From: an uncultured Lachnospiraceae bacterium
GTDB taxonomy: Bacteria; Bacillota; Clostridia; Lachnospirales; Lachnospiraceae
DNA length: 64,000 bases
Direction of reading: 5' to 3'
Assembly (NCBI GenBank): GCA_947626945.1
Contig: CANQUC010000003.1
Span: 28,846 to 92,845, forward strand
Under the pieces are notes generated by a model, which saw only the letters and a program-made list of their open reading frames with translations, made no database searches and had not been told where the DNA came from. The translations under genes and the position numbers were made by a program. Positions 18,551 through 27,526 of this stretch are shown here, one piece after another; position 1 is the stretch's first letter, and each line of letters opens with the position of its first letter.

Positions 18551-19327
18551 TCAAAGAGCCCGCAGGGCGTCTTTCATGGTTTTTACATAACTGCTTACCG
18601 GCCCCACGCTGTCTTTTTTGTTGCGGGCCACCAGCTTGACAATGGCGCTGCCCACAATGGCTCCGTCTGATAAGGACGCCATCTTTGCCGCCTGCTCCGG
18701 GGTGGAAATCCCAAATCCCACCGCGCAGGGCACTTTGGACGATTCCCGTACAAGAGCCACCATGGAGGCGATATCGGTTTTGATCTCGCTTCGCACGCCG
18801 GTAACTCCCAGAGAAGACACGCAGTATACAAATCCCTGTGCCTCACTGGCGATCTTGCGGATCCGCTCTTTTGAGGTGGGAGCAATCAGGGAGATCAGAT
18901 CCACACCGTATTCCAGACAATCCGGTGCCAGTTCCTGTTTTTCCTCAAAGGGCAGATCCGGCACAATGAGGCCGTCAATGCCTGTTTCCCGGCACCGCTT
19001 CAAAAACCGCTGTTTTCCGTAGATATAGATCGGGTTCATATAGGTCAGGAACACCAACGGTACTTTGACGGTTTTCCGCACCTCCCGGACCATGTCAAAG
19101 AGCCGGTCCGTAGTGCATCCTGCCGCCAGGGCCCGTTCATTTGCCTCCTGGATCACCGGGCCCTCCGCGATTGGGTCGGAAAAGGGCAGTCCGATCTCGA
19201 TCAGATCCGCGCCTGCCTGTTCCATGGCAATGATCAGCTCCTCTGTGGTGTCCAGATCCGGATCCCCTCCGGTGACAAAAGGAATAAACGCTTTTCCATC
19301 CGCAAATGCTTCCGCGATCCTACTCAT
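18551..19327 (-). CDS. trpA: Tryptophan synthase alpha chain
   Basis: TrpA cleaves indole-3-glycerol phosphate to indole and glyceraldehyde 3-phosphate. The 258-residue barrel shows [11 protein letters not shown], the catalytic Glu in [29 protein letters not shown] with [10 protein letters not shown], and phosphate-binding GFGIST and GAIVGSAIV. The ATG at 19327 overlaps the trpB stop by 8 bases. It is the last gene of trpEGDCBA. Confidence 0.96.
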   Translation of the reverse strand: MSRIAEAFADGKAFIPFVTGGDPDLDTTEELIIAMEQAGADLIEIGLPFSDPIAEGPVIQEANERALAAGCTTDRLFDMVREVRKTVKVPLVFLTYMNPIYIYGKQRFLKRCRETGIDGLIVPDLPFEEKQELAPDCLEYGVDLISLIAPTSKERIRKIASEAQGFVYCVSSLGVTGVRSEIKTDIASMVALVRESSKVPCAVGFGISTPEQAAKMASLSDGAIVGSAIVKLVARNKKDSVGPVSSYVKTMKDALRAL

Positions 19328-20516
19328 AAATTTCAACCCCCCTGTATCTTGCAATGGCAGCCACGTCCTTATCGCCTCTGCCGGAAATGTTGACGACAAT
19401 GATCTTGTCCTTGTCCATAGAGCCCGCGATCTTTCTGGCATAAGCCACCGCATGAGCGCTTTCCACAGCCGGTATGATCCCTTCTGTGCGGGACAGATAT
19501 TCAAAAGCGGAGACTGCCTCCTCATCGGTAATGGGCACATAGGTTGCCCGGCCCGTATCGTGAAGCATGGCGTGCTCCGGCCCGATGCCCGGATAGTCCA
19601 GACCCGCCGAGATAGAATACACCGGCGCGATCTGTCCGTATTCGTCCTGGCAGAACAACGATTTCATTCCGTGAAAGATCCCTTCGCTGCCATTGGCAAT
19701 GGTGGCGGCGTTTTTGGGATTGTCCACGCCCAGGCCGGCCGCCTCGCAGCCGATCAGGGCAACGGACTCATAAGGGATGAATTCATAAAAAGCGCCCATG
19801 GCGTTGCTGCCGCCGCCTACGCAGGCAATCACCGCGTCCGGCAGTCTTCCTTCCCGCTCCATAAGCTGCTCCCTGATCTCCCTGCCGATGATCTTCTGAA
19901 AATCCCGCACGATCATGGGGAAAGGATGGGGCCCCATAACGGAACCCAGCACATAGAGCGTATCGTCCACCCGTCTGGTCCATTCCCGCATGGTTTCATT
20001 TACCGCATCTTTCAGGGTCATGGTGCCGCTTGTCACCGCGTGCACCTTGGCGCCTAAAAGCTCCATCCGGAACACGTTCAGGGCCTGACGGTCCGTATCT
20101 TCCTTGCCCATGAAGATCTCGCATTCCATGCCCATCAACGCCGCCGCGGTGGCGGTAGCCACTCCGTGCTGACCTGCTCCCGTCTCGGCGATCACACGGG
20201 TCTTTCCCATTTTATTGGCCAGAAGCACCTGTCCCAGCACATTATTGATCTTATGAGATCCGGTATGGTTTAAATCTTCCCGCTTCAGGTAGATCTTTGC
20301 CCCGCCCAGATCCTTTGTCATTTTTTCCGCGTAATACAGCAGGGAAGGCCTGCCCGCGTAATTTTTGTACAGCTCCTCCAGTTCCTCCACAAACTCCGGG
20401 TCATGTTTATAATGCTCATAGGCGGCTTCCACCTCCTGCACGGCGTTCATCAGTGTTTCCGGAATATACTGTCCTCCGTAATTTCCGTATCTGCCTTTTT
20501 GGGCCATGTCTTTCAT
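19320..20516 (-). CDS. trpB: Tryptophan synthase beta chain
   Basis: TrpB condenses indole with serine using pyridoxal phosphate. The 398 residues include [10 protein letters not shown], the PLP Lys in [22 protein letters not shown], and [10 protein letters not shown] for cofactor phosphate. The start is the ATG at 20516 behind AGGAAAGG; a second ATG at 20507 (MAQKG) is possible. Sequence upstream of it belongs to trpC. Confidence 0.96.
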   Translation of the reverse strand: MKDMAQKGRYGNYGGQYIPETLMNAVQEVEAAYEHYKHDPEFVEELEELYKNYAGRPSLLYYAEKMTKDLGGAKIYLKREDLNHTGSHKINNVLGQVLLANKMGKTRVIAETGAGQHGVATATAAALMGMECEIFMGKEDTDRQALNVFRMELLGAKVHAVTSGTMTLKDAVNETMREWTRRVDDTLYVLGSVMGPHPFPMIVRDFQKIIGREIREQLMEREGRLPDAVIACVGGGSNAMGAFYEFIPYESVALIGCEAAGLGVDNPKNAATIANGSEGIFHGMKSLFCQDEYGQIAPVYSISAGLDYPGIGPEHAMLHDTGRATYVPITDEEAVSAFEYLSRTEGIIPAVESAHAVAYARKIAGSMDKDKIIVVNISGRGDKDVAAIARYRGVEIYE

Positions 20517-20551
20517 TCCTTTCCTTTTTGGGCCTTGCCCCTGATCTTGTT

Positions 20552-21325
20552 TTATCCCCGGAGCGCTTCCAGCATCTTTTTCTTGTCCGGGCTTTTCATC
20601 AGCGTTTCTCCAATGAGCACGCCGTCCACCTTTGCCGCTCTCAGCGCCTGGATATCCTCCGGGGTGCGGATTCCGCTTTCCGCCACAAACAGGCATTCCT
20701 CCGGCACAAGCTGACGCAGGCGCTCACTGTTGCGCACATCCACCTGAAAAGTTTTCAGATTCCGGTTGTTGACGCCGATCATCCCGGCGCCTGCCCGGAC
20801 CGCCTTTTGAATCTCTTTTTCATCATGGGTTTCCGTCAGGGCCGACAGCCCCAGCTCTCCGCAGATCTGCAGATAGTCCGCAAGCTGCCCCTCATCCAGA
20901 AGCGCGCAGATCAAAAGGACACAGTCCGCCCCAAGAGTCTTTGCCTGATAGATCTGATATTCGTCCACCGTAAAATCTTTCCGCAGCACCGGGATCTGCA
21001 CCGCCTCTTTGATCTCCCGCAGATACCGGTCGCTGCCCAGGAAATATTTTGGCTCCGTCAGGCAGGAGATACAGGCCGCGCCTGCGGCTTCATATTCTCT
21101 GGCAATCTCCACATAGGGAAACACCGGGGCGATCAGCCCTTTGGAGGGCGAAGCCTTTTTTACCTCACAGATAAAGGAAATGTCCCCCTCTGCCACTGCT
21201 TTTTCAAAAGAACGGCTGCCCTTTTCCATGGAACACGCCCGCCTTTTGATTTCCGCCAGAGGAACGCGGGCTTTTTCCGCGGCCACCCGCTCTTTTGTAT
21301 CCGCCGCGATCTGATCAAGTATCAT
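20552..21325 (-). CDS. trpC: Indole-3-glycerol phosphate synthase
   Basis: TrpC closes the indole ring from carboxyphenylaminodeoxyribulose phosphate. The 257-residue single-domain barrel has [13 protein letters not shown] with the catalytic Lys, [21 protein letters not shown] and [12 protein letters not shown]. It is not fused to TrpF, and only 35 bases separate it from trpB, so the isomerase usually between them is missing. Confidence 0.96.
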   Translation of the reverse strand: MILDQIAADTKERVAAEKARVPLAEIKRRACSMEKGSRSFEKAVAEGDISFICEVKKASPSKGLIAPVFPYVEIAREYEAAGAACISCLTEPKYFLGSDRYLREIKEAVQIPVLRKDFTVDEYQIYQAKTLGADCVLLICALLDEGQLADYLQICGELGLSALTETHDEKEIQKAVRAGAGMIGVNNRNLKTFQVDVRNSERLRQLVPEECLFVAESGIRTPEDIQALRAAKVDGVLIGETLMKSPDKKKMLEALRG

Positions 21326-21339
21326 GGTCTTTTCCCCTC

Positions 21340-22353
21340 TTACTCCGCCTCATTGGTAAGTCTGACATACTGCTCCAGCTTTTCCAGAGCCCGGCCGCTG
21401 TCAATCAGCTGTCTGGCTGTCCTGGCTGCTTCCTCCAGGGTCACGCCGTCCCGGATCATATAAATACAGGCCGCCGCGTTCATAACCACCGCGTCTGCCT
21501 TGGGGCCCTTTTCACCTGAGAGAATGGCTCTGGTGATCCTTGCGTTTTCCGCGGGATCTCCCCCTGTCAGCGCGTCCTTTTTGACCCGCTCAAATCCAAA
21601 CTGCTCCGGACAGATCTCAAAGGAGCGAAGCTTTCCGTCGCGGATCTCACAGCAGGTTGTGGGGGCGCAGATAGAAATCTCATCCAGCCGGTCCTGTCCG
21701 TACACTACCATGCCGCGCTTTACTCCCAGCTTCAGCAGTACCCGTGCAAGAGGCTCCACCAGATCTTCCTCATATACGCCCATCAGTTCATAATTGGCTC
21801 CCGCCGGATTGGCCAGGGGCCCCAGAATGTTGAAAATGGTGCGGATCCCCACATCGCGCCGTACCGGCGCCACATATTTCATGGCGCTGTGATAGGTCTG
21901 GGCAAACATAAAACAAAAGCCGATCTCTTTCAAAATAGCGGCGCTCCGCTCCGGGCTGATGGTGATCTTGGCCCCCAGAGCCTCCAGCACATCCGCGGCG
22001 CCGCATTTGCTGGATACGCTTCTGTTGCCGTGCTTTGCCACCGGGATTCCCGCGGCCGCTGCCACAAAGCCTGTGGTGGTGGAGATGTTGAAAGAGTTTG
22101 CCTCGTCGCCGCCGGTTCCCACGATCTCCAGCACATCCATCTCATGCAGCAGCCGTGTGGCGTGCTTTCTCATGCCCACCGCGCTTGCGGTGATTTCGTC
22201 AATGGTCTCCCCTTTCATCCGCAAAGCCGTCAGATAAGCGCCCATCTGAATCTCCGACGCCCGTCCGCTCATGATCTCATCCATAACCTCTTCCGCGGTT
22301 TCATAACTCAGATCTTCTCCGTTCACCAGTTGATAAATTGCCTCTTTGATCAT
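21340..22353 (-). CDS. trpD: Anthranilate phosphoribosyltransferase
   Basis: TrpD joins anthranilate to phosphoribosyl pyrophosphate. The 337 residues have the GTGGDEANSFNIST PRPP loop, KHGNRSVSSKCGAADVLEALG, FMFAQTYHSAMK and NILGPLANPAG. It is not fused to TrpG and lies 64 bases after it. Confidence 0.96.
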   Translation of the reverse strand: MIKEAIYQLVNGEDLSYETAEEVMDEIMSGRASEIQMGAYLTALRMKGETIDEITASAVGMRKHATRLLHEMDVLEIVGTGGDEANSFNISTTTGFVAAAAGIPVAKHGNRSVSSKCGAADVLEALGAKITISPERSAAILKEIGFCFMFAQTYHSAMKYVAPVRRDVGIRTIFNILGPLANPAGANYELMGVYEEDLVEPLARVLLKLGVKRGMVVYGQDRLDEISICAPTTCCEIRDGKLRSFEICPEQFGFERVKKDALTGGDPAENARITRAILSGEKGPKADAVVMNAAACIYMIRDGVTLEEAARTARQLIDSGRALEKLEQYVRLTNEAE

Positions 22354-22417
22354 TTTCTTTTCCTCTTTTCTTATAATAAATTTTTTGTGTTTTCATCTCA
22401 AAAGCCTCAGCCTGCCC

Positions 22418-22999
22418 TCAGCTGAGAAAATTTTCCATGATCTGTCTTCCGTCCGGGGTCAGCACCGACTCCGGATGAAACTGCAGACCGTAAATGGGCT
22501 TGGACTTATGGGCCACCGCCATGACCTGGCCGTCCTCTGTCTCCGCGGTCACAAGAAGCTCCTCCGGCAGAGAAGCCCTGTCTGCCGCAAGAGAATGATA
22601 GCGGGCCACGGGAATCTTTTCCGGAAGTCCCGAAAACAGCCTGTGGGAAAGATCCAGTCTGGCGATGCTCTGTTTGCCGTGCATCAGGGTTTTCGCGTAG
22701 GTGATCTTTCCCCCAAGGGCCTCGCAGATGCTTTGATGCCCCAGGCACACGCCCAAAATGGGCACGGTTCCTCCAAGCTTCCGAATGGTTTCCTCACAGA
22801 CGCCGGCCTGGGAAGGTCTTCCCGGCCCCGGAGACAGGATGATGGCCGAGGGACTAAGGGATCGGATCTCCTCCACTGTCATCTGGTCATTGCGGATCAC
22901 CTGCACCGGCTCTCCGTTTCTTTTTTCCTGGCAGATGGCGCCTATCAGCTGTACCAGGTTGTAGGAAAAACTGTCGTAATTATCGATCAGAAGTATCAT
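22418..22999 (-). CDS. trpG: Anthranilate synthase glutaminase subunit
   Basis: This class I glutamine amidotransferase supplies ammonia to TrpE; in some bacteria it also serves aminodeoxychorismate synthase. The 193 residues show LIDNYDSFSYNL, LSPGPGRPSQAG, the nucleophile Cys in ILGVCLGHQSI, and the His/Glu pair in LQFHPESVLTP. Its ATG overlaps the trpE stop (ATGA). Confidence 0.95.
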   Translation of the reverse strand: MILLIDNYDSFSYNLVQLIGAICQEKRNGEPVQVIRNDQMTVEEIRSLSPSAIILSPGPGRPSQAGVCEETIRKLGGTVPILGVCLGHQSICEALGGKITYAKTLMHGKQSIARLDLSHRLFSGLPEKIPVARYHSLAADRASLPEELLVTAETEDGQVMAVAHKSKPIYGLQFHPESVLTPDGRQIMENFLS

Positions 23000-24462
23000 G
23001 TCTCATTCACCTCGCCTGCCCGCATAATGGCCTCCAGTACGGCTCCCGCCTTGTTGGCGCATTCCTGATATTCGTTTTCCGGGACGCTGTCCGCCACCAC
23101 CCCGGCGCCGGCCTGCACATAAACCCGGTTTCCTTTTTTTGCCGCCGTGCGGATGGCGATACAGACATCCAGGTTTCCGGAAAAATCCAGATATCCGATG
23201 GCGCCGCCGTATACGCCCCGCGCAACCGGCTCCAGCTCGTCAATGATCTCACAGGCCCGGAACTTGGGCGCCCCCGAAAGAGTTCCGGCCGGCAGCAGCG
23301 CCGCGATGGTATCGCAGCCGTCCGCGTCCTCCCGGATCTGTCCGGACACCACCGACGCAATGTGCATCACCTTGGAAAACCGGTGAATCTGCATGTATTC
23401 CTCTACCTCCACCGTGCCGAACCGGGCGATTCTGCCAATGTCGTTTCTGGCCAGATCCACAAGCATATTGTGCTCCGCGCATTCCTTTTCATCCCGCAGA
23501 AGCTCTTTCTCCAGATTAAGGTCCGCCTCTCTCGTTGCTCCCCGGTGTCTGGTGCCTGCCACAGGAAACGTGGTCAGCCTGCCGTCTTCCAGCTTCACCA
23601 TGGTTTCCGGAGAGGAACCGGCGATCTGCACGTCTCCGCTCTGGATAAAGTACATATAGGGAGAGGGATTTGTGGTTCGCAGGATCCGATAGGCATTCAG
23701 CAGGCTGCTGTGATAGTCCGCCTCAAACCGTCTGGAGATCACGCCCTGGAAGATATCCCCTTCCCGGATGTACCGTTTTGTCTTTTCCACCATCTCACAG
23801 TATTCTTTCTTTGTCAGGTTGCAGGTAAAGCTGACCTGATCCTGGGCGGAAACCTTTTCCAGAGGGGTGCTGTCGTTGATCAGATGCACCAGCTTTTCAA
23901 TCTCCAGCAAGGCCGCGTGATATCCTTTTTCCCCGGCGGAGGCTTTGTAATTGACCACAATGCTGATCTTCTGCCGGAGATGGTCGTAGGCGATCACCTT
24001 GTCAAACAGCATCAGGTCAAAATCCTCAAATTCGCTGCTTTTCAAATGCAGCTTGGGCTCGGCATAACCGATCATCTCATAGGAAAAATATCCCACAAAC
24101 CCGCCTGCGAAAGAGGGCATTCCCTGGATCTTGGGCGCCCGGTACTGGGCAAGCAGCTGTCTCAAAGCTTCCATGGGCGGTTTCTTTTCCGTGGTTTTGA
24201 TATCTCCGCTCTCCAGTGTGACAGTGCCGTTTTTGCCGTATACCCGAAGCAGGGGATTAAATCCCAGGAAAGAATAACGGCCCCATTTTTCCTGTCCCTC
24301 CATGCTCTCCAGCAGATAATAATGCTCATCGATCTGAGCGATCTTGCGAAGCAGCGTGATAGGGGTAATGATGTCCGCGTAGATCTCTTTGCAGACAGGA
24401 ATCAGATCAAACTGTGATTCATACTGTTTTGCTTCCCCGTATGCGGGAAACCCATTGTTCAT
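22996..24462 (-). CDS. trpE: Anthranilate synthase component I
   Basis: TrpE makes anthranilate from chorismate with TrpG. The 488 residues contain LLESMEGQEKWGRYSFLG, whose LLES element binds inhibitory tryptophan in the family. Catalytic motifs are FQGVISRRF, PVAGTRHRG, LVDLARNDIGRI, TLSGAPKFRA and GGAIGYLDFSG. The ATG at 24462 has AAGGAG at 9-bp spacing. It is first in the operon, directly behind a Trp T-box. Confidence 0.96.
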   Translation of the reverse strand: MNNGFPAYGEAKQYESQFDLIPVCKEIYADIITPITLLRKIAQIDEHYYLLESMEGQEKWGRYSFLGFNPLLRVYGKNGTVTLESGDIKTTEKKPPMEALRQLLAQYRAPKIQGMPSFAGGFVGYFSYEMIGYAEPKLHLKSSEFEDFDLMLFDKVIAYDHLRQKISIVVNYKASAGEKGYHAALLEIEKLVHLINDSTPLEKVSAQDQVSFTCNLTKKEYCEMVEKTKRYIREGDIFQGVISRRFEADYHSSLLNAYRILRTTNPSPYMYFIQSGDVQIAGSSPETMVKLEDGRLTTFPVAGTRHRGATREADLNLEKELLRDEKECAEHNMLVDLARNDIGRIARFGTVEVEEYMQIHRFSKVMHIASVVSGQIREDADGCDTIAALLPAGTLSGAPKFRACEIIDELEPVARGVYGGAIGYLDFSGNLDVCIAIRTAAKKGNRVYVQAGAGVVADSVPENEYQECANKAGAVLEAIMRAGEVNET

Positions 24463-24504
24463 GGCACTCAGCTCCTTTTTTGAGCGTGGGGAATTTCCGG
24501 AAAT

Positions 24505-24545
24505 AAAAAAAGCCTGTGTTCCTTTTAATCAGGAACAAAAGCTTT
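24505..24545 (-). terminator. Regulated terminator of the trp T-box leader
   Basis: On the minus strand GCTTTTGTTCCT pairs with AGGAACACAGGC around a short A/T loop, followed by seven T. It lies immediately 3' of the antiterminator core. Confidence 0.85.
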
Positions 24546-24805
24546 CACTTCTGCGGTACCATCCTTGTTGGCGGCATACGCCCACTCGCTCACATACTAT
24601 CATATGTCCCTCTTTGATAACGGATAAGGCCCCCGTTGGCGTCTACTCCCTGCGGTTTCAAGCCACCCTCACAAGTCCATTCAGTAAATTCCGAGGAAAT
24701 TTTCCTGCGATCAACGTCGCCCCTGCTGTATCTCACCGGCCACAGCTCTCTGGAAAGGCTTTCTTTACCTACTTCTCTTGCTCATCGGTTTCATTATTTT
24801 CTTTT
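24505..24805 (-). promoter_or_regulatory. tRNA-Trp T-box riboswitch controlling trpEGDCBA
   Basis: The minus-strand leader has T-box landmarks in order: stem I with AGAGAG and the GGCCGGUGAGA element; a specifier GAA-UGG-AC with UGG (Trp) at 24679-24677; and the T-box core AGGAUGGUACCGCAG at 24565-24551. The core is followed by a competing terminator. Uncharged tRNA-Trp is expected to stabilise the antiterminator and allow trp transcription. Confidence 0.95.
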
Positions 24806-24811
24806 CGTTAA

Positions 24812-24840
24812 ATTTTACTACCGCCGTCCGGATTTGTCAA
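24812..24840 (-). promoter_or_regulatory. Promoter of the trp operon
   Basis: TTGACA (24840-24835), a 17-base spacer and TAAAAT (24817-24812) lie directly upstream of the T-box leader. No consensus promoter was found for the divergent ligase gene at 24850-24996. Confidence 0.85.
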
Positions 24841-24996
24841 GAATTTTCTTGCGGGCGCCCTCAGCCGGCCATCCAGGATCAGACATGGCTTTTGTTTTTA
24901 CACTTTTACCAAAAATCTCTTTCTTTTTTTTGTTTTTTCGTGTAATATGATTGTATCTGATACCGGAAGAAATGAACTAAGAAAGGAATTACGATT

Positions 24997-26304
24997 ATGG
25001 GAAATTATTTTCAGCCCGAAATTGAGTGCGCCTCTCAGGAACAGATCAGGGCCTGGCAGGATGAGCGTCTGGTCAAACAGGTGCGCCGTGTTTATGAAAA
25101 CGTCCCCTACTACAGAAAAAAAATGGAAGAAAAAGGCGTTACGCCCGACAACATCCGGTCCACCGCGGACCTGCATAAGCTTCCATTTCTTACAAAGGAT
25201 GATCTGCGGGACGCCTATCCCTACGGACTGCTGGCCACGCCCCTGAAAGACTGTGTGCGCATTCAGTCTACCAGCGGCACTACCGGCAGACGGGTGGTTG
25301 CCTTTTACACCCAGCACGATATCGATCTGTGGGATGAATGCTGCGCCAGAGCCATTGTAGCCGCAGGCGGCACAAAGGACGACGTGGTGCACGTCTGCTA
25401 CGGGTACGGCCTGTTTACCGGAGGCCCCGGCCTGAACGGAGGCTCTCACAAGCTTGGCTCCCTAACGCTTCCCATGTCCTCCGGCAACACGGAGCGTCAG
25501 ATTCAGTTTATGTGCGATCTCGGCTCCACCATTCTCTGCTGTACCCCGTCCTATGCCGCGTATCTTGCGGAGAGCATCTACGAACGGGGCGTGCGGGACC
25601 AGATCAAACTGAAAGCGGGCATCTTTGGCGCGGAGGCGTGGACGGAGGAAATGCGCCAGGATATCCAGGACAAGCTGGGCATTAAGGCCTATGACATTTA
25701 CGGCCTTACGGAGATTTCCGGCCCCGGCGTTTCTTTTGAATGCAGCGAGCAGACCGGCATGCACATCAACGAGGATCATTTTATCGCCGAGATCATTGAT
25801 CCCAATACCGGAGAGGTTCTGCCGGAGGGAGAAAAGGGAGAGCTGGTGTTTACCAGCATTACCAAGGAAGCCTTTCCGCTGCTGCGCTACCGCACCCGGG
25901 ATATCTGCGTGCTGAGCAGAAAGAAATGCTCCTGCGGCAGAACCCATGTAAAAATGAGCAAGCCTATGGGAAGAAGCGACGACATGCTGATTATCAAGGG
26001 CGTCAACGTATTCCCGTCTCAGATTGAAACCGTGCTGATGAACAAAGGCTATCCCGCCAACTACCAGATCATCGTCACCCGAGAGAACAACAGCGATCAG
26101 CTGGAGGTGCAGGTGGAAATGACGCCGGAGCTGTTCTCCGACTCTGTCAGCGAAATCTCAAAGAAAGAGAAAGACCTGATCAACGCCCTGAAGGCAATGC
26201 TTGGCATTTACGCAAAGGTGACGCTTGTAGCGCCCAAGACCATTACCCGAAGCGAGGGCAAGGCCGTCCGGGTCATTGACAAGCGCAATCTGTATCAATC
26301 ATAA
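24997..26304 (+). CDS. paaK: Phenylacetate-CoA ligase family protein (copy 1)
   Basis: This AMP-forming aryl-CoA ligase of 435 residues has the PaaK start (VPYYRKKMEEKGV), phosphate loop QSTSGTTGRR, YGYGLFTGG, DIYGLTEISGPG, and the C-terminal EGKAVR lysine region. The reaction is arylacetate + ATP + CoA to the CoA thioester; the exact acid is unknown. AAAGGA precedes the ATG. It is divergent from the trp operon and followed 13 bases later by a double-ACT gene; the same pairing occurs at 58015-62147. Confidence 0.85.
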   Translation: MGNYFQPEIECASQEQIRAWQDERLVKQVRRVYENVPYYRKKMEEKGVTPDNIRSTADLHKLPFLTKDDLRDAYPYGLLATPLKDCVRIQSTSGTTGRRVVAFYTQHDIDLWDECCARAIVAAGGTKDDVVHVCYGYGLFTGGPGLNGGSHKLGSLTLPMSSGNTERQIQFMCDLGSTILCCTPSYAAYLAESIYERGVRDQIKLKAGIFGAEAWTEEMRQDIQDKLGIKAYDIYGLTEISGPGVSFECSEQTGMHINEDHFIAEIIDPNTGEVLPEGEKGELVFTSITKEAFPLLRYRTRDICVLSRKKCSCGRTHVKMSKPMGRSDDMLIIKGVNVFPSQIETVLMNKGYPANYQIIVTRENNSDQLEVQVEMTPELFSDSVSEISKKEKDLINALKAMLGIYAKVTLVAPKTITRSEGKAVRVIDKRNLYQS

Positions 26305-26317
26305 AGGAGGTTTTCTT

Positions 26318-26749
26318 ATGACCATTGAGCAAATTTCCATTTTTGTGGAAAACAAAGCAGGCGGTCTCTCCCAGGTGACCAAAACCCTGGCCGACCACCA
26401 GATCGATCTGCGCACGCTTTCCATTGCGGAGACGCCGGATTTCGGTGTGCTGCGGGCCATCGTAAACGATCCCGGAAAAACCGCCGCCATCTTGACGGAA
26501 GCCGGCTACATCTGCAAGATCACCCCGGTTCTGGCAGTGGCCATTGACGACCGTCCCGGAGGACTTCATAAGGTGCTGCAGCTTCTGGCAGACAATGGGA
26601 TCAACCTGGAATATACTTACGCCTTTGTTACCCGAGCAAGCGATACCGCCTATATGGTTGTCCGGGTGGCGGATAATCAGAAAGCCATCCAGGTTCTTAC
26701 CGAAAGCGGAATCCCCCTTGTCAACGCAAAGGATCTGTTTGCCCTCTGA
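26318..26749 (+). CDS. Double ACT-domain protein (copy 1)
   Basis: The 143-residue protein is two ACT domains in series (ISIFVENKAGGLSQVTKTLA and VAIDDRPGGLHKVLQLLA) with no enzymatic domain. ACT domains bind amino acids, so it may sense an aromatic amino acid and act on the adjacent ligase; this is inference from pairing. The ATG at 26318 follows AAAGGAGG at 7-bp spacing; the frame is open upstream into the ligase gene without such a site. Confidence 0.85.
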   Translation: MTIEQISIFVENKAGGLSQVTKTLADHQIDLRTLSIAETPDFGVLRAIVNDPGKTAAILTEAGYICKITPVLAVAIDDRPGGLHKVLQLLADNGINLEYTYAFVTRASDTAYMVVRVADNQKAIQVLTESGIPLVNAKDLFAL

Positions 26750-26770
26750 CGGTTCATAAAAACGGCAAAA

Positions 26771-26822
26771 CGCCGGAGAGCGGAAAGCATTTTCATGCCT
26801 CCCGCCCTCCGGCGCTTTTTAG
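26771..26822. terminator. Bidirectional terminator between ACT gene and hsp20
   Basis: CGCCGGAG (26771-26778) pairs with CTCCGGCG (26807-26814), followed by CTTTTT on the plus strand. T-rich sequence on the other side could end the minus-strand hsp20 transcript too. Confidence 0.8.
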
Positions 26823-26842
26823 ATCCCGCTGATCTCATTTTG

Positions 26843-27292
26843 TCAGCCTTCAATTGCGATCCATTTGTCCTCTTCCACCTTTTTGGGCGCTTCCTTGGGA
26901 AGATTCAGCTTAAGGATCCCATCCTCATACTTCGCGTGGATGTCATCCTGGGTGATTCCCTCTCCCACATAAAAGCTGCGGCTTACGCTTCCCACAAAAC
27001 GCTCCCGGCGAATGTACTTGCCGTCCTCGTTCTTTTCATCCTGATTGACGTTTCTTGTGGCGCTGACAGTCAGGCAGCCCTTTTCCAGCTTGGCGCTGAT
27101 CTCATCCTTTTTGTAGCCCGGCAGATCAATATCGATCTCATAGCCGTCTTCCTTCTCTTTTACGTCCGTCCGCATAACACCCTGGGCGCTTTTTCCGTTG
27201 GTAAGATGTTTTCTTCCGGAAAACATGCTGTCAAAAGGAAAATCCATCCAGTCGTCAAAAAGATCTTCTCCAAAAATACTCGGCATCAACAT
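26843..27292 (-). CDS. Small heat-shock protein, Hsp20 family
   Basis: This 149-residue alpha-crystallin-type chaperone has an acidic N-terminal region, the central beta-sandwich (YEIDIDLPGYKKDEISAKLE, GCLTVSATRN, RRERFVGSVSRSFYVGEG) and the family signature A.YEDGILKLNLPK. It should hold denaturing proteins in an ATP-independent way. The gene stands alone behind a sigma-A promoter overlapped by a CIRCE operator, so HrcA control is expected. Confidence 0.95.
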   Translation of the reverse strand: MLMPSIFGEDLFDDWMDFPFDSMFSGRKHLTNGKSAQGVMRTDVKEKEDGYEIDIDLPGYKKDEISAKLEKGCLTVSATRNVNQDEKNEDGKYIRRERFVGSVSRSFYVGEGITQDDIHAKYEDGILKLNLPKEAPKKVEEDKWIAIEG

Positions 27293-27401
27293 AAGTCATA
27301 TCCCCTTTCAAAATATGAAAATCATTTTCTGAACAACAGACATTCTTAGCATACCGCATCTTTTTCTTGTTTATGCGTGCTTTTTTCTTTGTTCTATCCG
27401 T

Positions 27402-27430
27402 AATATAACACGCATTGTTAGCACTGTCAA
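27402..27430 (-). promoter_or_regulatory. Promoter of hsp20
   Basis: TTGACA (27430-27425), a 17-base spacer and TATATT (27407-27402) on the minus strand. The -35 element lies inside the CIRCE element. Confidence 0.85.
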
Positions 27431-27444
27431 GTGTTGAGTGCTAA
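27418..27444. promoter_or_regulatory. CIRCE operator (HrcA binding site)
   Basis: TTAGCACTG, nine bases, then GAGTGCTAA: one mismatch to the TTAGCACTC-N9-GAGTGCTAA consensus. It overlaps the -35 box, so HrcA binding would block RNA polymerase. Confidence 0.93.
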
Positions 27445-27470
27445 AATTATGTGAATATTTTGTGTCCAAC

Positions 27471-27508
27471 AAAAAAAAGCGGCAGTCTGAATTTTTTCAA
27501 ACTGCCGC
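27471..27508 (-). terminator. Terminator after the AIM24-family gene
   Basis: GCGGCAGT and ACTGCCGC form an 8-bp stem, followed by eight T on the minus strand. Confidence 0.85.
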
Positions 27509-27526
27509 AATGTTCTTTTCTTTCAG

